Assembly (NCBI GenBank): GCA_024711065.1
Contig: JANJTN010000130.1
Coordinates: forward strand, 1 to 38,406
DNA length: 38,406 bases
Direction of reading: 5' to 3'
From: a bacterium
Lineage (GTDB): Bacteria > Bacteroidota > Ignavibacteria > Kapaibacteriales > Kapaibacteriaceae
Shown here: positions 24,586-35,500 of the stretch, piece by piece
Numbering within the stretch: position 1 is the first letter of the stretch
Layout of the letters: every line of letters starts with the position of its first letter
Position numbers and translations under genes: made by a program
The notes under the pieces: generated by a model
The model's database searches: none
What the model was told of the DNA's origin: nothing
What the model saw: the letters and a program-made list of their open reading frames with translations, nothing else

Positions 24586-25532
24586 GTGGACGCCTTTCGC
24601 GAACGGGGGTGGAACAACGTGTGCACTTCCTTGACGTATTCCCGGTCGATGTGGGTGTAGATCTGCGTGGTGCCGATGTCAGCATGGCCCAGCATCTCCT
24701 GTACGGCCCGCAAGTCGGCGCCACCCTCCAGCAAGTGTGTGGCAAACGAGTGCCGAAACATATGCGGATGCACATGCACTTCCAGGCCGGCGCGAGCAGC
24801 CGCCTTCTGGATCATATTCCACACACTCATGCGGGAGAGGGGCTTGCCGCGATGATTCAGGAACAGCACGTCGTCGGTCTGGGCCGTGGTCAGGAGTCGA
24901 CCCCGTGCTTCGAGCTGATAGCGCTGGATCCACCGCAGGGCGGTGCTGCCGATCGGTACCAGGCGCTCCTTGGACCCCTTGCCGAGGACACGCAGGAGTT
25001 GCACATCGGTCAGCACATCATGTTGTTTGAGTGTGAGCACTTCACTCACACGCAAACCGCAGGCATAGAGGGTTTCCAGGATCGCGCGATCACGAAGCTC
25101 GTAGGCCGATGGAGCTACGCCGGTCTCTGTTGGAGCGGCCATGGTCTGCAGCAACCGGTCCATCTCCTCCACTGAGAGGGCGTCGGGCAATCGACGCTTG
25201 GTGCGGGGAAGTTCGAGCGATTCGGTCACGTCTACCGAACATGCTCCGCTGGACGTAAGGAACCGAAAGAGGTGTTTGATGGACGACAGATATCGTGCTC
25301 GCGATGTGGTTCCCAATCCTGCATCGGCAAGGGTCTCGAAGAATCCACGAAGGGACGTCCGTTCTACGGCTTCGAACCGATCGATGCCGCGCTCGGCCAG
25401 AAACTCGGCAAATCTTCGCGTGTCTCGCTGATAGGCGTCAAGTGTTTTCTCTGCCAAGCCCCGTTCCAGTCGGAGATATGCCTGAAAACTCCGTAAGGCC
25501 CGAGTGAGTCCGATCGGCAACTCGGGCTCCAT
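24582..25532 (-). CDS. xerD: tyrosine recombinase XerC/XerD family
   Basis: LYACGLRVSEVLTLK, GKGSKERLVPIG, HVHPHMFRHSFATHLLEGGADLRAVQEMLGHADIGTTQIYTHI. Confidence 0.93.
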   Translation of the reverse strand: MEPELPIGLTRALRSFQAYLRLERGLAEKTLDAYQRDTRRFAEFLAERGIDRFEAVERTSLRGFFETLADAGLGTTSRARYLSSIKHLFRFLTSSGACSVDVTESLELPRTKRRLPDALSVEEMDRLLQTMAAPTETGVAPSAYELRDRAILETLYACGLRVSEVLTLKQHDVLTDVQLLRVLGKGSKERLVPIGSTALRWIQRYQLEARGRLLTTAQTDDVLFLNHRGKPLSRMSVWNMIQKAAARAGLEVHVHPHMFRHSFATHLLEGGADLRAVQEMLGHADIGTTQIYTHIDREYVKEVHTLFHPRSRKAST

Positions 25533-27670
25533 TATGCCCCGCTCTCGGTCCGTGTCTGATCTTCCGTACCGGAATACCGGATCCGCTTGTGCGACATGCC
25601 GATCAGGCTCTTTACGAACGACGCACGGATGGCATCCAGATCCTGCAGCGTAAGCGGTGCGTTGCTGAGTTGTCCGTCCATCATGCGGTCTACCATGATG
25701 GACTCCACCGCCGCGGAGAGCGTGGTCCGGTTGGACGTGTCTTCCAGGCGAGACAGCGCCTCGACGGCGTCGGCCAGCATCACGATGGCCGTTTCGCGGG
25801 AGTCCGGCTTGGGACCAGGGTAGCGGAAATCCGCTTCGTCTACCGTGCTGTCCGTGCCCTCGGCCTCTTCCAGCGCCAGATGGTAGAAGTGTTTGATCAA
25901 GTTGGTGCCATGGTGCATCGGGATGAACTTCCAGATACGCTCCGGAAGCCCGTATTCCTTGGCCAGCTCCAGTCCGTTCTGGACATGCTGGCGAATGATC
26001 GCTGCGCTGCGTTTCGGTGGGAGCTTGTCGTGCTTGTTGCCGATGTTCATCTGGTTCTCCACGAAGTATTCGCTCTTCTCGAGCTTGCCGACATCGTGGA
26101 AGTACGCTCCAACACGGGTGAGTAGGGCATTGGCTCCAATGGCGATGGCAGCGGCCTCGCTCAGACGAGCCACGGCAAGCGTGTGCTGATAGGTGCCCGG
26201 AGCCTGGTCGTTGAGCTTCTTGAGCAGGTCGTGATTCAACGAGTCGAACTCTTCCAGACGCATGTCGGTAGCCACATTGAAGAGACGCTCGAACACGATG
26301 ATCACGGCAAAGGTGATCAGCGGAGAGATCACGGCGTTGGCCGTAGCCATCAGCAGTTTGGGCCAGAGCGTGGCCACCGGTGTTGTGCGTTCGAGTTCTA
26401 CGGCCAGCGTGGCAACGGTCAGGCCGATAAAGATGGCGATGATCGACGTGAAGATCTGTGTACGGCTGTGCACATTCTGGGCGCTATAGACACCCAACAC
26501 GCCCCCTGCCAGAAGAACGAGAACGATGCCATAGTCATCCGCGCGAGCAGCCCCGGCAGACAAGGCCATGGCCATGGTGATCACCAGTGCCGTACGTGCT
26601 TCGTACAGGATGGTCACGATCATGCTCAGCGCCGGTACCATGATCAGATACTCGTAGGGTACCACGGGTTCCAGGCGGATCGACAGCCATCCGAGTGCGC
26701 CGGTCAGAACCGGCAAGGCCAACAGGCTCCCGAGCTGTCCGGTCCGCTCGAACGAGCTTGGACGCAGGATCAGCAAGTACAGCACCACAAAGGCGGCGAT
26801 CAGGATCGCATGGCCCAGACTGCCGAGCAGCATGTAAAAACTGAACGGTGTTTCCGACCGTAGGTACTGAGCGTTGCGATAGCCGGCTAGCCGGCGCAGT
26901 GTGCCTTCGTCCAGCCGCTGCCCCTGAGCAACGATCAGATCGCCCTGTCGGATGATCTCGGCGGTGGTGGAGACCGAGGCCGCAGCCGCCTCGCGAGCTG
27001 CGGCAGTGGCGATCGGATCCACGGCCCACGTGGCGTCGATCAGCGGACGCAGGGCAGTGCGTACCTCGCTGCGGACGCTTGTCGGAGCTGCAGCGAGCAA
27101 TCGATCGATGGTCGCACTTACGGCTGAGGTGTCTGCGATCGTAGACGCCTCGGCGATGCGTTCGGATCCATCGGCAGTGCGCAGCACCACCACAGAGGCC
27201 GCGGCACTGTCGGTCAGTCCTGCCACGATCGGGGCTCGATCGAATGCTTCACGCAGGTTGGGCCAATGCTGGCGTACCCAGCGCCGTGCGTCTTCCGACA
27301 ATCCACCAGTGGCAGTGCTGAGCCGTGTAGCGATCGGTATCGTGGGGCCGGTCACCTCTGCCAGAATGATCGGTGTGTAGCGCCGTGCCGAGTCCTGCTG
27401 GCTACGCAGGCGATCGGCATCCTTGGCTACCGGAAAGGTATACTCGGCACTGACGGATTCCTGGGTCCATGTGGTGCCAAGAAGTGTGCGGTCGAAACCA
27501 CCAGACTGTGTATCCAGACCCGACCGAGGGAAGCACAGCGTCATGGCCACCACAGCGAGCGCTACCAGCAGCCACCGGAACGTGGCCGACGTCCAGAACG
27601 TAGCATGTACCACCTGCGCGGCTTCTTCATCGCGGATCTGGGCGAACAAGGACTTGGTCTGTTTGGCCAT
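25532..27670 (-). CDS. 7TM-HD family (PgpH-like) phosphodiesterase
   Basis: N-terminal TM and 7TM-HD extracellular region (IRQGDLIVAQGQRLDEGTLRRL), multiple TMs, then HD domain GAYFHDVGKLEKSEYFVENQMNIGNKHDKL...MHHGTNLIKHFYH. Confidence 0.92.
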   Translation of the reverse strand: MAKQTKSLFAQIRDEEAAQVVHATFWTSATFRWLLVALAVVAMTLCFPRSGLDTQSGGFDRTLLGTTWTQESVSAEYTFPVAKDADRLRSQQDSARRYTPIILAEVTGPTIPIATRLSTATGGLSEDARRWVRQHWPNLREAFDRAPIVAGLTDSAAASVVVLRTADGSERIAEASTIADTSAVSATIDRLLAAAPTSVRSEVRTALRPLIDATWAVDPIATAAAREAAAASVSTTAEIIRQGDLIVAQGQRLDEGTLRRLAGYRNAQYLRSETPFSFYMLLGSLGHAILIAAFVVLYLLILRPSSFERTGQLGSLLALPVLTGALGWLSIRLEPVVPYEYLIMVPALSMIVTILYEARTALVITMAMALSAGAARADDYGIVLVLLAGGVLGVYSAQNVHSRTQIFTSIIAIFIGLTVATLAVELERTTPVATLWPKLLMATANAVISPLITFAVIIVFERLFNVATDMRLEEFDSLNHDLLKKLNDQAPGTYQHTLAVARLSEAAAIAIGANALLTRVGAYFHDVGKLEKSEYFVENQMNIGNKHDKLPPKRSAAIIRQHVQNGLELAKEYGLPERIWKFIPMHHGTNLIKHFYHLALEEAEGTDSTVDEADFRYPGPKPDSRETAIVMLADAVEALSRLEDTSNRTTLSAAVESIMVDRMMDGQLSNAPLTLQDLDAIRASFVKSLIGMSHKRIRYSGTEDQTRTESGA

Positions 27671-27682
27671 GGGGTAGGGGGC

Positions 27683-28468
27683 TTATCGTCCGGTGAACTT
27701 CGGAGCACGCTTTTCGATAAAGGCCTGCACACCTTCGGCGTAATCGGCACTCTCGCCGGCGCGCTGCTGGAGATCGCATTCGAGCTCCAACATCTCGTCG
27801 AGCGTAGCGGTCATACCCTGCTGCAGCAAGTGCTTGACGAAGCCATAGGACTGTGTGGGGCCGCTGGCATATTGCGCCGCCATCTTGTAGAGGGCCTCCG
27901 TAAAGGCCTTGGGATGGACCACGGTGTTCACCAATCCCAGACGCAGGGCTTCTTCTGCGGAAATCGGCTGATTGAGTGTGGCGAACTCGAAGGCTTTGGC
28001 GTAGCCCAGCATGCGCGGGTAGAACCAAGTGGCCCCGGAGTCGGGGATCAAGGCGATGGCGATGAAGGCTTCCACCAGCCGTGCCGAGCCACTCATCACG
28101 CGTAGATCGGCGGCAAGAGCCAGGGACAGGCCAGCACCGGCGGCCACGCCGTTGATGCCGGCGATGATCGGCTTCGGCATCGATCGCATGGCGCGGATGA
28201 TCGGATTGTAGCGGCGCTCCAGGGAGTCGCGCAGACTGCGCTTGCCTCCACCGGTGGGAGCGTCCTTCAGGTCCTGACCGGAGCAGAAGGCCTTGCCGGC
28301 GCCCGTGAGCACCAGCACACGTACCTGGTCGTCGGCCGCGGCCTTGGCCAGAGCATCCTGCAGGTCCGTGGTCAGTTGTTCATTCGCGGCATTGAACGAG
28401 TCCGGCCTGTTCAGCGTGATGGTGCCGATACCGTTGCGGACCTCATACAGGATCGTGTCGTACGCCAT
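27683..28468 (-). CDS. enoyl-CoA hydratase/isomerase, PaaG-like
   Basis: MAYDTILYEVRNGIGTITLNRPDSFNA, FCSGQDLKD, GVAAGAGLSLALAADLRVMSGSARLVEAFIAIALIPDSGATWFYPRMLG. Start coupled to the upstream stop as TAATG. Confidence 0.9.
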   Translation of the reverse strand: MAYDTILYEVRNGIGTITLNRPDSFNAANEQLTTDLQDALAKAAADDQVRVLVLTGAGKAFCSGQDLKDAPTGGGKRSLRDSLERRYNPIIRAMRSMPKPIIAGINGVAAGAGLSLALAADLRVMSGSARLVEAFIAIALIPDSGATWFYPRMLGYAKAFEFATLNQPISAEEALRLGLVNTVVHPKAFTEALYKMAAQYASGPTQSYGFVKHLLQQGMTATLDEMLELECDLQQRAGESADYAEGVQAFIEKRAPKFTGR

Positions 28469-29250
28469 TAGTGTCCCTTCCATTCGGCTTTGCGTTTGTT
28501 CACGAAGGCATCCATGCCTTCCTTCTGATCCTCGGTAGCGAACAGGAGATAGAAGTTCTTGCGTTCGAACTCCAAGCCCCCTTCAAGCGTAGTGCTGAAG
28601 GCCTTCAGAACGGACTCCTTTGCCAGACGCGTGGCGATCGGCGCCTTGCCGGCGATCTCCGAGGCCAGAGCGAACGCTTCTTCGAGGTACACAGCTGCCG
28701 GCACCACGCGATTGACCAGGCCGGCTTCCATGGCACGGCGAGCGTCGATCGTGCGTCCGGTCAGCACGATCTCCATGGCCAGGGCCTTGCCGACTGCACG
28801 GGTGAGGCGCTGGGTTCCGCCGGCGCCGGGCATGACGCCGATGTTGATCTCGGGCTGACCGAATTGTGCCGTATCGCTGGCCACGATCATGTCGCACAGC
28901 ATCGCCAGCTCGCACCCGCCTCCAAGAGCAAAGCCGCTCACGGCAGCGATCACCGGTGTCTTGGTCTGGCGGATCCGCTCCCAGCGTGCGAACTGGTCGC
29001 GCTGCAGCATGGTCACGGCCGTAGCATCGGACATCTCCGTGATATCGGCTCCGGCGGCGAAGGCCCGTTCGTTGCCATGCAGTACGATGCATCGCACGTC
29101 CGGGTCGGCATCAAAGGCCTCGAAGGCCTGCACCAACTCGATCATGGTCTGCAGGCTAAGGGCATTCAGTACGTTCGGTCGGTTCAGGCGGATCGCCCCC
29201 ACGCCGTCGACCGGACGGTATGTCTCGATACAGGTGTATTCTTGTGTCAT
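28468..29250 (-). CDS. enoyl-CoA hydratase, PaaF-like
   Basis: MTQEYTCIETYRPVDGVGAIRLNRPNVLNALS, AFAAGADITEM, SGFALGGGCELAMLCDMIVASDTAQFGQPEINIGVMPGAGGTQRL. The longer N-terminus in the ORF track reads antisense/intergenic DNA. Confidence 0.93.
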   Translation of the reverse strand: MTQEYTCIETYRPVDGVGAIRLNRPNVLNALSLQTMIELVQAFEAFDADPDVRCIVLHGNERAFAAGADITEMSDATAVTMLQRDQFARWERIRQTKTPVIAAVSGFALGGGCELAMLCDMIVASDTAQFGQPEINIGVMPGAGGTQRLTRAVGKALAMEIVLTGRTIDARRAMEAGLVNRVVPAAVYLEEAFALASEIAGKAPIATRLAKESVLKAFSTTLEGGLEFERKNFYLLFATEDQKEGMDAFVNKRKAEWKGH

Positions 29251-29325
29251 GGCTCCATCGGTGAATGGTCGCGAATACGACCAAATTACGCCAATTTCGA
29301 AGAGCCATCCGGACCTTGCTGTTGT

Positions 29326-30030
29326 ATGGATCACTGCTTCTTCGATGCCCTGACCACGGCGATCGCCGTGTTTGAACCCGAGGCCGATCTGCGTCGGCAT
29401 CTCGAAGCCCTCCGTGTACGCGATGGAGAGCCGATCCGACTGTTCAATGGTAAGGGGCTTGTAGCGACCGGCCGCATCGAGCGGGTCGACCGACAGGTGC
29501 GGATCCATGTCGTAGAGCACCACTACGTGCCGGAGCCAGTGCCGTTGATCCTGGCGCTCGGCGGACTGGATCATCGCGATCGACTGGAGTTTGCCGTGGA
29601 GAAGGCCGTGGAGCTCGGCGCAACCCGCATCGTGCCGTTGGACTCGGACCACGTTCAGCGCCGCCGTATCCATCCTGAGCGCTTGCACGCCAAGGCCGTG
29701 GCTGCCCTAACGCAAAGTGGGAATGCCTGGCTGCCACGGATCGATCCTCCGACGTCGGTAGCCGGTCTGTTGTCGATCGTCCCCGGCGATCTTCGCATCC
29801 TGGTTGGCGACGCCGGCGGAAGAACCCTGAGCACCAACGATGTACGAGGTCCCGTATGCTGCGCCGTGGGCCCGGAAGGGGGCTTCAGCGAACCCGAGAT
29901 CGCACTGCTTACGAGTGATCCCCGCACCGTACTGATCGCGGTCGGCCGCCTCCGCTTGAGAGCAGAGACGGCCGCGGTTGCCATGTTGTCTGTTTGCGCT
30001 GCCTTCAGGCAGCTGGACGTTAGCGCGTGA
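29326..30030 (+). CDS. rsmE: 16S rRNA (uracil1498-N3)-methyltransferase RsmE
   Basis: VPLILALGGLDHRDRLEFAVEKAVELGATRIVPLDSDHV, AVGPEGGFSEPEIALL, LRLRAETAAVAML. Confidence 0.93.
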   Translation: MDHCFFDALTTAIAVFEPEADLRRHLEALRVRDGEPIRLFNGKGLVATGRIERVDRQVRIHVVEHHYVPEPVPLILALGGLDHRDRLEFAVEKAVELGATRIVPLDSDHVQRRRIHPERLHAKAVAALTQSGNAWLPRIDPPTSVAGLLSIVPGDLRILVGDAGGRTLSTNDVRGPVCCAVGPEGGFSEPEIALLTSDPRTVLIAVGRLRLRAETAAVAMLSVCAAFRQLDVSA

Positions 30031-31801
30031 TCATCACCGGCAGCGTGGTGATCGCTCGATCGATCATCACACGCAACGTGTAACGTCCCGAAGCCAGATC
30101 CTGCACCGGCAGCTGCACCACACGGATCTGTGCCGGCACCACTTCGTTCACCAGCTCCAGGGCCTGCCCCATCGGCGTGATCAGTGCGACCTGCACGTGG
30201 CCGCCATCGGGTACGGTGATCTCGGCCATGCCGTGATCGATCATCGGGTTCGGCGCTAGCCGCACCAGTGCCGTGGGTGCCGAAGCGCCTTCGTGCACGT
30301 TGGTCACCGGACTCGCGAAGTACCGCGAGGTGACCGGGAGGTGATCCGAGACCGTCGAGGAGTAGCTGGACAGGTAGGCCTGTGGCGACTCCAGATAGGT
30401 GCGATGATGGAAGGGGGCTGCATCGTTCGTTGCCAGGACGTGGTCCAGAAACTGGCCACTGAAACCAACATACGACTTCAGGCCGCGCTCTTCCAGCGGG
30501 AGCGTTGGAGACCACCACCGTGCAACGTCGTCCAGGAAGATCTTGTATGGAGAGGGGAGCGTACTGTCGACCACACTCTTCGTGAGCACATCGTTGTAAT
30601 CGCCGATCACGAACGCCGTGGTATCGCTGTAGAAGTCGGCCAGATACTGATGGAAGGTCTCGGCGTCGGCCTTGCGCCGTTGGTAATCTTCCTGTGCCGT
30701 GGTATCACCGGTTGCCTTGCCGTGGATGTTGAAGATCACCATCCGGCGCGTGATGCCGTCGATGGTGGCGTCGAACGTCAGGCGGAACGGATAGCGTCCA
30801 CCAGCCCACGCCTGCGAGCCGCCGTTCACGGCCAGACCGTTCGTGATCGGCGTGATCGTTTCGGTGTTGTAGATGTAGGCCATTTTCTGCGTACTCGGTA
30901 CCGCGGAGGCGAACAGATTGGCGTAGCTGCCCTGGAGTGAGTCGCTCAGGGCATCGAGCGCTTCTTGCGTTAGGACTTCTTGGAGCGCGTACACGTCAGC
31001 GCGGGTGCTGTCCATCACCTGGCGAATGCTGCGGCGCTGTCGTTGCTTGTCGCGCGGACCTTGCGTGGTGTCCGTCGAACCATACCACTCCAGATTCCAA
31101 GTGGTGATGTCCAGGGTACGGGAACGCGAGACGGTGTCTTCTTCAACGGACAAGCCAATGTCGCTGGCAAAGCGTGGCAGGATCTGATAGGCACCACGGA
31201 ATTGCGAAACGCAGCCGATCAGGTCCACCTCGTCCTTGGGGATCTCCAGAGCGTTGATCGCGATCTCGGTTGAGCCGTACAGTCGCACCGGCATTTCGTT
31301 GCCAAAGCTGTCATTGATGTAATAGGTCACCTCGCCCTGGAACGCACCACTCTCCTGAAACTTCACACGACGCAGACGAACCAGCGAACCTTCGGTCGAC
31401 TCGCCGATCAGCGGAATGGTGGTGGTTCTGGCCCGTGGTTCTTCGCGCTCGACCGGTACAACGGTGAAGCGCAGGCCCGTTCCGGCCAGCTCGGTGTAGC
31501 CGGTTCCCGGCGCGCCCGTGGTCTGGCCGAACTCGATCAGCGTGGCATCTTCGATCACCACGGAATCGCCTACCTCGACGGCCTGGATGAAGGCCGAGTT
31601 GAAGATCACGATGCCGGCCGTTTCATCCTGGATGAAGGCAATGTTGCGGAACTGGTCCGAGGCGGTAACCCGGCCGGCCACCTTGGAGATCGTTGTGCCG
31701 AAGTCCAGTTTCTTGACCTCAGCGATCGGCATTGGGTCCTGTGCAAGGCCAATGCAGACCGCGAACACAAAGAGGAGATTGGCTGTAGCGAGCGTCTTCA
31801 T
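30020..31801 (-). CDS. secreted endonuclease/exonuclease/phosphatase-family protein with N-terminal OB/DUF5689-like region and T9SS C-terminal domain
   Basis: FQ-type OB motif FRNIAFIQDETAGIVIF; EEP motifs TTWNLEWYG, YALQEVLT, VIFNIHGKA, VIGDYNDVLT, SDHLPVTSRY; tail VRLAPNPMIDHGMAEITV...LASGRYTLRVMI. Confidence 0.87.
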   Translation of the reverse strand: MKTLATANLLFVFAVCIGLAQDPMPIAEVKKLDFGTTISKVAGRVTASDQFRNIAFIQDETAGIVIFNSAFIQAVEVGDSVVIEDATLIEFGQTTGAPGTGYTELAGTGLRFTVVPVEREEPRARTTTIPLIGESTEGSLVRLRRVKFQESGAFQGEVTYYINDSFGNEMPVRLYGSTEIAINALEIPKDEVDLIGCVSQFRGAYQILPRFASDIGLSVEEDTVSRSRTLDITTWNLEWYGSTDTTQGPRDKQRQRRSIRQVMDSTRADVYALQEVLTQEALDALSDSLQGSYANLFASAVPSTQKMAYIYNTETITPITNGLAVNGGSQAWAGGRYPFRLTFDATIDGITRRMVIFNIHGKATGDTTAQEDYQRRKADAETFHQYLADFYSDTTAFVIGDYNDVLTKSVVDSTLPSPYKIFLDDVARWWSPTLPLEERGLKSYVGFSGQFLDHVLATNDAAPFHHRTYLESPQAYLSSYSSTVSDHLPVTSRYFASPVTNVHEGASAPTALVRLAPNPMIDHGMAEITVPDGGHVQVALITPMGQALELVNEVVPAQIRVVQLPVQDLASGRYTLRVMIDRAITTLPVMITR

Positions 31802-31831
31802 ACGGTACGGTGAATGGTGTGAGGAGTCAGG

Positions 31832-32515
31832 TCAGAATGCGGAAAGGGCAACGGAATCAAGAACAGGGGGAGCAGCGTCCCAGGCATACAGCACGTAGGC
31901 CTTGCCACGCTCCAGCGATAGTGTCAGTTCGGCAGCAACGTTGGTGCTGCTCCATTCGCGGACTTCAAAAGTATGAGGGCCGGCCGAAAATGGACGGTAC
32001 GACGAAGCGATGCCTGGATCGAAGATCTCCGGGAACGCCTGCGAGCCCCCTTTCTCCCACACTTCCAACGTCACGAACTGGTCGGTATTCTCGGCCATAT
32101 GCACGAATCGCACCACGGGGTCGGCATTGGCGTCGATCACTGTGTCCTGCAAGGCGCGACGAAACTCTACCAGGCCCGACGTAGAACCTCGGGCGAACAG
32201 GATCACACGGGCCCCACCACCGAGGGTATAGAAGAGGGTGTCTCGCCGAAGGTTCTGCCCATTGGATTTGAACACGAATCCTACCGGCCGACCAGCAGGG
32301 GCCGGTACAGCATCGGCCGCAGCACCACGCGCAGCGTTCACGGACACCGATCCATCCACGACGGTTTCGAGCAGGGCCACATCTTGTGTGGTGTTCACGA
32401 TCCGGACCGAAGCCGGCTCCGGCGTGGGAAACACCAGGACGTCTTCGGTGCAACCGCCCACGATACTGGCCAACAGTAGAAGTGGAAGGACGTGGGATCT
32501 GAGCGTACTGGTCAT
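31832..32515 (-). CDS. DUF4397-like lipoprotein
   Basis: Lipoprotein signal MTSTLRSHVLPLLLLASIVGGC; PASVRIVNTTQDVALLETVVDG...VVRFVHMAENTDQFVTLEVWEKG. Confidence 0.7.
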   Translation of the reverse strand: MTSTLRSHVLPLLLLASIVGGCTEDVLVFPTPEPASVRIVNTTQDVALLETVVDGSVSVNAARGAAADAVPAPAGRPVGFVFKSNGQNLRRDTLFYTLGGGARVILFARGSTSGLVEFRRALQDTVIDANADPVVRFVHMAENTDQFVTLEVWEKGGSQAFPEIFDPGIASSYRPFSAGPHTFEVREWSSTNVAAELTLSLERGKAYVLYAWDAAPPVLDSVALSAF

Positions 32516-32526
32516 CGCGTAAGGGA

Positions 32527-35500
32527 TCAGAAGGTGTAGCGAATGCCGAGCTGCATCCGCCAGCGTGAGTAGAAATTATCCACGGTGTAGATACCGGCCT
32601 GACCATTCGTGACGGGTTCGGCATAGGTCATCCGCAGGCGACCCTGATCATCGAAGGGATTGGTGCCGATCGGCGCGATCCCGAAAAGGTTATAGCTCTG
32701 GAAGTTCACGAAGCGGACCACCCCCCAGTCGTTATTGAGCAGATTCAACAGATTCTGCACATCCCACGTGAGCTGGATCTTGTGATCACCCCAAGCCGGT
32801 AGGTCCTGGGTAAGACGCAGGTCCAGTTGATACCGCCAGGGTTCACGCAGCGCATTGCGTGGCAGGATCTGTCCTTGATACTCTTTCAGGATCGGGTTGG
32901 CGTCGATCAGGGCCATCATCTGCGCCCAGACCTGCTCTGGCGTGCGCAGGTCGGTACCCTGAGGTTGGGGGATCACGACGCGTGTGTTGTAGTCGTCCGC
33001 ACGCGGAATGTAGAGCAGGTCGTTGCCGCCGGTGGCATTGTCGCCATTGTAGTCCTGGATATACGACACGGAATACGGGCGACCGGACTGCGACGAGAAG
33101 AAGACACCGAACGTGGTGCGCACGTCGCGGCTCCAGCCGATCGTATAGGCAGCGTTCATCAGGAGGCGGTGGGGGACGTCGAAATTCGAGCGACCGACCG
33201 TGGCGTTGTTCGGATCGATGATGTCGTTGAACTGCCACTGCGAGCTGGCCGTGGCCGAGACCGAGGAATTCAGGTCCTCGGATCGACCATAGGTATAAGA
33301 GATCATGGCCGACAGACCAGGAACGAATTCGTTGGATGCTTCGAGTTGCAGTTGGCCGGAAACCGACCATTGATGTCCGGCATCTCGGCTGCGCAGGAGC
33401 AGAACCTGGGTGAACTCGCGCGCTACCACAGAATCGGCGTTGGTGCCGGCATAGAGCGGCCGACCGTCCACCGGACTCACGCCCACGATCGTGTCGCCGT
33501 TCACGATCCAACTGCGGCCGGAACGTTGCAGGTTGATGTTGGCGTAGTCCACCTGATTCAGGAATGCGCCATACATCCCTTCGAGCGTAAAGGAGAGCCC
33601 CTTGCCCAGTTTCACATCGGCGGCAAGCGTACTCCGCCAGACTTGCGGCATTCGGAACTCTTCTTCGGTGATGTTGATCGCCGAGGTATTGATGGGCGCA
33701 CCCGGGTAGCCGGCATCACCAGGCTGGGGCGGCGGGATGGCCAAGTCCCAGCGAACGGGCTCGCCGGTGAGCGGATCGGTGATCGGCGATTGCCCGTTGA
33801 AGGTGCCGAGCTGTGCCCGATACAGATCGATGCCGGTATTCGAGTACTGGTTGGAGAGCCACACGGCTGCGACACGTCCGGAGAACACGCCGGTACCACC
33901 GCGCACTTGAAGTGCACGATCTCCGGTAACATCGTAGTTGAAGCCCAGGCGAGGTGCCCACAGTAGCGTGGCCTGTGGGACTTCGGAGGTAGACATTCCC
34001 GGAAAGCGTTCACTGAACAGGGGATTGTCGTACGGCTGCGTCAGAAAGATGGGAACATCCACCCGAAGGCCGCCAACCAGGCGCAGTCGATCCGTGACCT
34101 GCCATTCGTCCATCGCATACAAGCCGGCCTGAAGCATCCACCAGAGTGCTCGTGGCTGGTCCGTACCGGTCACCGGCAGGTTGGCGTAGCTCACCTGATA
34201 GTTGTTGGCGGTACTGTCGGCAAAGGCTTCAACGTTCGGATACTGGTAGGTGCCGTAGTAGTCGGCAATGAACAGGTTGTTGAATCGGGACAGTTCGTTG
34301 TGCGTGCCGATGGTAACGGTGTGGTTGCCTTTGAAGATCGTGAAGTCGTCCGTAACGGAGATCAGCGTCTGATCCAGCGCATTGGCATGGGAGTTTCGTT
34401 CGGGACCCAGAAGGACCTGCTGCCCGGAGCCGACCTGAATGCGCACCTCCGGAAAGGGCGTTCCGGTGAGCACGCGGTCGTCGTTCGTTTGTGTGTACGA
34501 TACGCGAAGCTCATTGGCCGCATCGGCTCCGAGGATGGTGTTCCACTGCAGCACCGTCTGGTTGTTGATGCTGGTGAAGGTGTTCACGCGGTTGCTGAGC
34601 GAGAATGAATTGTTGGTACGCGTGAGGTTGCGGTCCTGAATGGCGTACGTGAAATTGTGGCGCAACTGTACCTTGTTCTGCTCGTCGATGTTCCAGTCCA
34701 GACGCGCGATCACGTTCACCGTGTTGTTTCGCACGTTGTACGGATCGTACGTGCCGGGGTCGTAGCCATACTGCTGCTTGGAGATGGCAATGATCTGATC
34801 CAGTGTGCTGGTCGGCACCGGGAAGTTGTTCAGGGCATTCGGGTCATTCACGGCCACGTCGAGTGGCGTGGAGCGCAGGCGGCCTTCGGCGGTGACGTGG
34901 AACAGCAGTTTGTCTCGTACGATCGGGCCGCCGAGGCGTCCGCCGAACTGGAAGTCCTGGAAGGATTCGAACGGCCGACGATACACGTCCGGGCTGGGAC
35001 CCACCAGATCCTGGTTCCTTCCGTAGAAGAAGACCGAACCATGCAGGTCGTTCGTACCACCTCTGGTAATGGCGTTCACGAGGCCGCCTGTGAAGCCGTT
35101 CTGGCGGACGTCGTACGGTGAGACCTCGACCTTCAAGCGCTCGATGGCGTCCAGCGACACGAAGTTGGAGTTCGCCTGCGACCCCGCTGTACCGGCGGTA
35201 CCGAGGGCGAACAGGTCATTGCTTACCGCGCCATCGATCTGAAAGTTGTTGAATCGCGAGTTCACACCCATGATGCTCACACCCTGCAGGCCGTCGCTGC
35301 CGGCCGTCTCGGTCTGCGTGGTGTAGGGGTTGATCCGCGCCATGTCCGAAATGCTGCGGTTGATGGTTGGCGCTGCAGTAATGGTGGCTTCAGAGATCGT
35401 GGAGGACGATCCGGTCCTCGACCGGTCGAACACGTCGCTGCCGGATGCCGTAACGGTCACCACATCCTTGTCTGCCCCAACGGGTGCCAGCACCACGTCC

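Noticed and set aside
24582-25532. Tyrosine recombinase as a sign of an integrated mobile element
   Set aside because: Sequence looks like housekeeping XerD, is embedded in a coupled operon, and no att repeats, tRNA or phage genes are nearby.
32827-33966. 379-aa plus-strand ORF
   Set aside because: Antisense to the TonB receptor; no domain-like content.
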